Source: Streptomyces sp. NBC_00448
Lineage (GTDB): Bacteria > Actinomycetota > Actinomycetes > Streptomycetales > Streptomycetaceae
Reading direction: 5' to 3'
Length of the DNA: 64,000 nt
Assembly: GCF_036014115.1 (NCBI RefSeq)
Contig: NZ_CP107913.1
Span: 6,131,501 to 6,195,500, forward strand
In this document: positions 59,874 to 64,000 of the stretch, piece by piece
Numbering within the stretch: the stretch's first letter is position 1
Layout: each line of letters begins with the position of its first letter
The notes under the pieces: model-generated
Told to the model about the DNA's origin: nothing
Databases searched by the model: none
What the model saw: only the letters and a program-made list of their open reading frames with translations
Translations under genes and position numbers: made by a program

Positions 59874-62800
59874 CTACGTCGGGACCGCCATCACCATCCG
59901 GGCAGACCTCGTCGGGGTCATGCCCAGCCTCCACGCGTCCCAGGGCGACCCGGGGACGATGGAACCGCGGGCGAGCAGCAGCAGGTGTGCCTCGGCGTAC
60001 TCCGTGAGATCGGGGTCGCGCTCGGGGAAGGACTCGGCCAGCAGCGCCTGGAGCTCCTCACGGGCCCGGGTGGTGCCGTCGGGCCCGGCCGGGTCCGGCG
60101 GCAGCAGCGGCAGCACCGTGGCCCGCAGGAAGACCGCCCAGTCGTGGCCGCGCCGGTCCCCGAGCGAGGCGAAGAGCTCCGCCGCCTCGTCCAGCAGCGT
60201 CAGCGCCTCCAGCAGCCGCCCGTTCCCCGCGTCGATCACCGCCAGCTCCACGCACGACCACGCCTCGCCGTGCTCCACCCCGATCCGCCGGAAGTCCTGC
60301 CGGGCGTCCTGGAGCAGCTGCCGGGCGAACCCGCTGTTGCGCAGGTTCCCGGTGCGGGCCGCCCGCTGGTCCCGGGTCACCCGCGCGGAGTGGTGCCGGG
60401 CGCAGGCCAGCCCGTAGACGTCCCGCATCCGGGAGAACATGCTGCGCGACCGCTCCAGGGTGCGCAGCGCCGCGTCGGTGTCGCCGCTCTCCTCCAGCGC
60501 GTGCCCGAGGTAGTACAGCGTCCACGCCTCGCCGCGGGCGTCCTCACTGGTCCGGTGCCGCTGCACCGCCTCGTCCAGGTCGCGGGCGGCCTCCCGCGCC
60601 TCGCCCCGCATCAGCCGCGCACGGGCCTGCTGGGTGAGCGTCCACGCGGTGCCGCGCGGGTCACGGGCCAGGGCGTACGACCGCCCGGCCGCGCGCAGTT
60701 CCTCCTCGCCCTCCGCCAGCCGGCCCAACCGCAGGTAGACCTGGCCGAGTTGGAGGTGCGCCCAGGCCTCGCCCTGCACGCTCTCGTTCTCCCGGTGCAG
60801 CGCCAGCGACTCCTGGAGCAGCCCGAGCGCCTGCCCGACCTGGCCCATGTCCCGCAGCACCGCGGCGAGCGCGTGCAGCGTCCAGGCCCGGTCCTCCTCC
60901 AGCCCGGGCGCGGCCTGGATGTCGACGGCCTCGCGCAGCCGCAGTTCGGCCTCCCGCAGGTTGCCCTGGTGGTGCAGGGTGATGCCGAGGCTGTCCAGCG
61001 CGCGGGCGGCGCCGGCCGGGTGCTCGGCCTCGAAGTACAGGTCCACCACCGCGCTGAGGGTGGACTTCGAACGGTCCAGCTCGCCGAGTTGCCGGGCCGC
61101 GATACCGGTCCGCCACTGCACCGACCGCACCAGCACCGAACGGTCGCCCTCGGTGCCCGAGCGCAGCCCCGCGGCCTGCTGCGCCTGGGCCATCTCGCTG
61201 ATCTCGCCCAGCCGGTACAGGTCGCCGCGCAGCAGGCAGTAGTCGCACAGCGCGCCCAGCAGCGCCTGCACGGCGGACTGGTCCACGCCCGCGGTGTCGC
61301 GCAGCGCGGCGGTGATGAACGAGGACTCCTCGTCCAGCCAGCGCAGCGCGAGTTCGAGGGAGGCGAAGCCGTGCGGCCCGAACCGGCCGGCCCGGGTCGA
61401 GGTCTTCCCCTCGACCAGCCGGATCACGGTGTCGGCCAGGTCGGCGTAGGAGCGGATCAGCCGTTCGTGGGCGGCGGCCCGCTCGACCGGGTCCTCCTCG
61501 TCGAGCAGCCGCTCCGCGGCGAAGGCCCGGACCAGGTCGTGCGGCCGGTAGCGGCTGCCGCGGACGTTCTCCAGCAGTCCGGCGGCGGCCAGTTCGGCCA
61601 GCCGGCGGCCGGCCTCCTGCTCGTCGGTGGCCAGCAGTGCCGCGGCCGCGGCCGCCCCGAAACTGGCCCGCCCGGCGAGTGCGAGGCGGCGCAGCAGGCG
61701 GCGGCCCGGCTCGGGCTGGTCGTGGTAGCGCAGCGCGAGCACCCGGTCGACCGGGTCGCGTGGCCCGAACACCTCGATGTCGTCGGCCAGTCCGGCCGCG
61801 CCGCCGTGCTCGGCGAGCCCGGAGGCCGCGATCCGCAGCGCGATCGGCAGGCCCGCGGTCAACTCGCGCAGCCGCTCGGCCTGTTCGGGCGGCGCGGTGT
61901 CGGTGCCGGCCGCGTCGGCGATCTCGCCGAGCAGTTCGAAGGTGTCGTCGAGGTTCAACGGGCCGACCGGCAGGTGGTGCACGACCGCGCCCGGCAGATC
62001 CGGGTCGAACGACTCGGCGGAGGTGACCAGCACCAGGCTCTCGGAGCGCTCCGGCACCAGCTGCCGGATCTGCTCGGCGTCGGCCGCGTCGTCCAGCACG
62101 ATCACCACCGGCACGCCGGTCAGGTGCTGCTGGTACTGCTCGGCGAGGCGGTGCATGTGCTGGCCCTGGTCCTGCCGCTCCGGCCGCTCCCGGAAGAGGA
62201 GTTGGTCGCGGGGCGCGCCGAGCCGGTTGAGCAGGTGCAGCAGCGCGTCCCTGACCGGCAGCGGCGCGGCGCCCGCGCCGCGCAGGTCCACCACGCACGC
62301 GCCCTTGAACTGGTCCTTCAACTCCCTTGCCGCGCGCACCGCGAGGGCGCTGCGGCCACCGCCGGCCGGGCCGTGCAGGACCACGACCGTGGGGCGTACG
62401 GCAGTTGACGCACGGGCCTGGTGCACCCACTGCGCGATCTGGGCGAGGTGGCCGCGCCGCCCGGCGAACGGCCCCTCGGTCTCCGGAAGTTGGCCGAACG
62501 ACTGCTCCAGGACCGCCCGGGCCCGGGCGGCGGCGCTGCGGTCCCCGCCGCGCCGCGCCTTGGTGGCCGCGGCCCGCTCCGGTACGGGGGGCGGCAACGG
62601 TGCGGGCGGGGCCGGGGAAGCGGGTGCGGGCGCGGCCCCGCGGGTGGGCGGCGGCGCGGTCGCGCGCGACGGCTCGGGCGCGGCGGTGCGCTGCCTGGCG
62701 ACCGGTGGGGCGCCCGCGCCGGATGCGGAGCCCGGTGCGGCCGGCCGGACGTCCAGCACGAACGGCCTTATCCCGCGCTGCTCCACCGCCGCCAGCCACG

Positions 62801-63248
62801 CCGACCTGGCCTGCGCGGCGCCGGCGGGCAGCGCCTGGTGCGCCCGGAGGGTGCGCAGCGCCGCCACGCAGAAGGTCGCGGCCCCGGTGGCGAGGCCGGT
62901 GATCACGGCGGCGCCGGCCGACAGCCCGTGCCCGAGGTCGAGGCCGAAGGCGACCAGCGCGGCCACGATCGCGGCGAGTCCTGGCACCGAACCGGGTGCC
63001 ATCGCCGAGACGTTGGAGGCGGCCCGGCCCTCGCGCAGCGCCTTGCGGTAGGCGGTGTACTCCTCGGGAGCGGCACCCGCAAGGTCGTCCAACTGCTTTC
63101 GGCCGCGCGCCAGCAGCGCCCGCGTATCGCCCGCGGGGCTCCCGGCGCCGGCGCCCCGCTCGGCCACCGTTCGGCGCAGCAGCCGCTCCACCTCGGCCCG
63201 GTCCGCCGCCCGCAACGCGATCCGCGACTCCGCCACATGCCCTCCCAT
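59874..63248 (-). CDS. Membrane-anchored STAND NTPase with TPR domain
   Basis: A 1124-residue protein. Residues about 80-140 contain two hydrophobic helices. A Pro/Ala-rich linker (about 165-235) leads to an NB-ARC-like NTPase (about 265-520): P-loop GPAGGGRSAL, Walker B VPVVIVLDDAADAEQIRQL, sensor LVLVTSAE and GLPIALRIAASGLAEHG. The Walker A Lys is Arg (Arg299), so nucleotide binding may be weak. A winged-helix/ARC2 region follows (RYRPHDLVRAFAAERLL). From about 640 to the end there are roughly ten tetratricopeptide-like repeats. It resembles AfsR-type regulators but without the SARP DNA-binding domain, so it may sense and scaffold at the membrane. Confidence 0.85.
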   Translation of the reverse strand: MGGHVAESRIALRAADRAEVERLLRRTVAERGAGAGSPAGDTRALLARGRKQLDDLAGAAPEEYTAYRKALREGRAASNVSAMAPGSVPGLAAIVAALVAFGLDLGHGLSAGAAVITGLATGAATFCVAALRTLRAHQALPAGAAQARSAWLAAVEQRGIRPFVLDVRPAAPGSASGAGAPPVARQRTAAPEPSRATAPPPTRGAAPAPASPAPPAPLPPPVPERAAATKARRGGDRSAAARARAVLEQSFGQLPETEGPFAGRRGHLAQIAQWVHQARASTAVRPTVVVLHGPAGGGRSALAVRAARELKDQFKGACVVDLRGAGAAPLPVRDALLHLLNRLGAPRDQLLFRERPERQDQGQHMHRLAEQYQQHLTGVPVVIVLDDAADAEQIRQLVPERSESLVLVTSAESFDPDLPGAVVHHLPVGPLNLDDTFELLGEIADAAGTDTAPPEQAERLRELTAGLPIALRIAASGLAEHGGAAGLADDIEVFGPRDPVDRVLALRYHDQPEPGRRLLRRLALAGRASFGAAAAAALLATDEQEAGRRLAELAAAGLLENVRGSRYRPHDLVRAFAAERLLDEEDPVERAAAHERLIRSYADLADTVIRLVEGKTSTRAGRFGPHGFASLELALRWLDEESSFITAALRDTAGVDQSAVQALLGALCDYCLLRGDLYRLGEISEMAQAQQAAGLRSGTEGDRSVLVRSVQWRTGIAARQLGELDRSKSTLSAVVDLYFEAEHPAGAARALDSLGITLHHQGNLREAELRLREAVDIQAAPGLEEDRAWTLHALAAVLRDMGQVGQALGLLQESLALHRENESVQGEAWAHLQLGQVYLRLGRLAEGEEELRAAGRSYALARDPRGTAWTLTQQARARLMRGEAREAARDLDEAVQRHRTSEDARGEAWTLYYLGHALEESGDTDAALRTLERSRSMFSRMRDVYGLACARHHSARVTRDQRAARTGNLRNSGFARQLLQDARQDFRRIGVEHGEAWSCVELAVIDAGNGRLLEALTLLDEAAELFASLGDRRGHDWAVFLRATVLPLLPPDPAGPDGTTRAREELQALLAESFPERDPDLTEYAEAHLLLLARGSIVPGSPWDAWRLGMTPTRSARMVMAVPT

Positions 63249-63464
63249 TACCTACCGGCCCCGTGGTGAACACACTCCACGGGTAGTAGGAGGTTCCCGT
63301 ACCGGGCCCGCCTCAACCCCCCCTTTCCGGCGCGCGGTTGACAAGCGCCCGGAGCGCACCGTGCGCGCCGGGGGGACGGAGGCGCCACCGGGCGTGGTGC
63401 CGGACCGGTGGCAGGTGCCGCGGCGGAGCCGGTACGGGCGCGCGTACGGTGCGAGCCGCGGGCG

Positions 63465-64000
63465 TCAACTGCCGTGCGGCTGAACCCCGTTGTCGGGGGC
63501 CGCGTTGGTGCGCTTGCCTGGTCCCTTGCCCGGTTCCGGCGCCGGCTCCACCTCGGTCCTCGCGCCCGCCTCCGCGCCTGCGCCCGCCTGCGCCGACCGC
63601 CGCAGCAGCAGGGCCCGTTCGGCGTTGTTCCGGGTCAACTCCGCGGCCCGGGAGAACTCCTCGCGCGCCTCGGCCGCCCGCCCCAGCCGCAGCAGCAGGT
63701 CCGCCCGTACGGCCGGCAGCAGGTGGTAGCCCTCCAGCGCGCCCGAGCCGGCGAGCGCGTCGGCCAGTTCCAGGCCCGCGGCCGGGCCGCGCGCCATGCC
63801 GACCGCCACCGCGCGGTTCAGCTCGACCACGGGGGAGCCGGTACGGGCGGCCAGCATCCGGTACAGCCCGGCGATCCGGTCCCAGTCGGTGTCCGCCGGG
63901 TCGAGCGCGCTCGCGTGGCAGGCGGCGATCGCCCCCTGGAGCGCGTACGGCCCCGGCGCCACGCCCCGCTCCCGCGCCGCGGCGTTCGCCCGGGCCAGCG
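63465..64000 (-). CDS. ECF42-type RNA polymerase sigma factor, C-terminal part
   Basis: About 178 residues at the C-terminus; the start lies beyond the window. The sequence GPYALQGAIAACHASALDPADTDWDRIAGLYRMLAARTGSPVVELNRAVAVGMARGPAAGLELADAL is the conserved TPR-like C-terminal domain of group ECF42 sigma factors, which act without an anti-sigma factor. The tail is Pro/Glu/Lys-rich. Region 2 and region 4 are not in view. It reads toward the STAND gene, with a 216-bp gap that holds no gene. Confidence 0.85.
   Translation of the reverse strand, partial: LARANAAARERGVAPGPYALQGAIAACHASALDPADTDWDRIAGLYRMLAARTGSPVVELNRAVAVGMARGPAAGLELADALAGSGALEGYHLLPAVRADLLLRLGRAAEAREEFSRAAELTRNNAERALLLRRSAQAGAGAEAGARTEVEPAPEPGKGPGKRTNAAPDNGVQPHGS

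Overview
The window is chromosomal DNA of a high-G+C actinomycete, almost certainly Streptomyces or a close relative in the Streptomycetaceae. The reasons are third-position G/C bias throughout, frequent GTG and TTG starts behind purine-rich ribosome binding sites, a mycothiol S-conjugate amidase (Mca), an acyl-CoA carboxylase with an epsilon subunit, a Streptomyces-type HutH active-site loop, an MmpB-like morphogenic micropeptide, and LAxTG (class E) sorting signals. The gene order accA2 / maf / mmpB / pccE / pccB / birA / cya / enoyl-CoA hydratase / cdgE / hutH matches, from memory and unverified, the conserved core of S. coelicolor around SCO4921-SCO4932. No rRNA, CRISPR array, integrase or replication origin was seen.

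Layout. 1-9129: a cell-surface cluster reading rightward, with the end of a membrane-anchored protein, a large PstS-like membrane-anchored protein, a small secreted PstS-like protein, two paralogous Ig-like proteins (the second with an LAATG signal), a sortase-fold protein that has lost its catalytic residues, and a PstB-like ATPase. 9187-12382: leftward nucleoside and sugar-phosphate salvage genes (phosphosugar mutase, purine nucleoside phosphorylase, a gamma-glutamylcyclotransferase-like gene). 12712-14160: LpdA-type quinone reductase. 14292-17630: an accessory module of a WXG100 protein, a calpain-like cysteine protease and two tandem lipoproteins. 17782-21135: a DeoR regulator, then a TetR regulator divergent from a 14-TM drug exporter with a double operator. 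21265-29318: the acyl-CoA carboxylase, biotin ligase and adenylate cyclase core.

29400-33300 is a second accessory block: a YefM/YoeB toxin-antitoxin pair, a DUF6907-type gene with an XRE/DUF5753 regulator, a tRNA-like element with an aberrant anticodon arm, an unknown gene, and a low-G+C XRE regulator. 33308-41375 returns to housekeeping and surface functions: diguanylate cyclase, enoyl-CoA hydratase, a membrane protein, histidine ammonia-lyase, a secreted GH18 chitinase, an LAETG surface protein and an L,D-transpeptidase lipoprotein. 41518-45814 is the xylose locus (ROK regulator, xylulokinase, xylose isomerase) with a 210-bp MITE that supplies the stop codon of the xylulokinase gene.

46166-56557 holds a MacB-like ABC pair, an HxlR regulator divergent from an F420-type reductase, cystathionine gamma-synthase, a small sigma-factor/membrane-protein pair, a MarR regulator, threonine dehydratase and a DrrAB-like ABC exporter behind a perfect 18-bp palindrome. 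56712-64000 holds GreA, small membrane proteins, Mca, a large membrane-anchored STAND/TPR protein with an altered P-loop, and the C-terminal part of an ECF42-type sigma factor.

The two strongest candidates for undescribed systems are the surface cluster with the catalytically dead sortase (1-9129) and the WXG100-calpain-twin-lipoprotein module (14292-17630), which has the layout of a type VII-secreted effector with its immunity genes. Both are read from gene order and motifs; no searches or computations were run.
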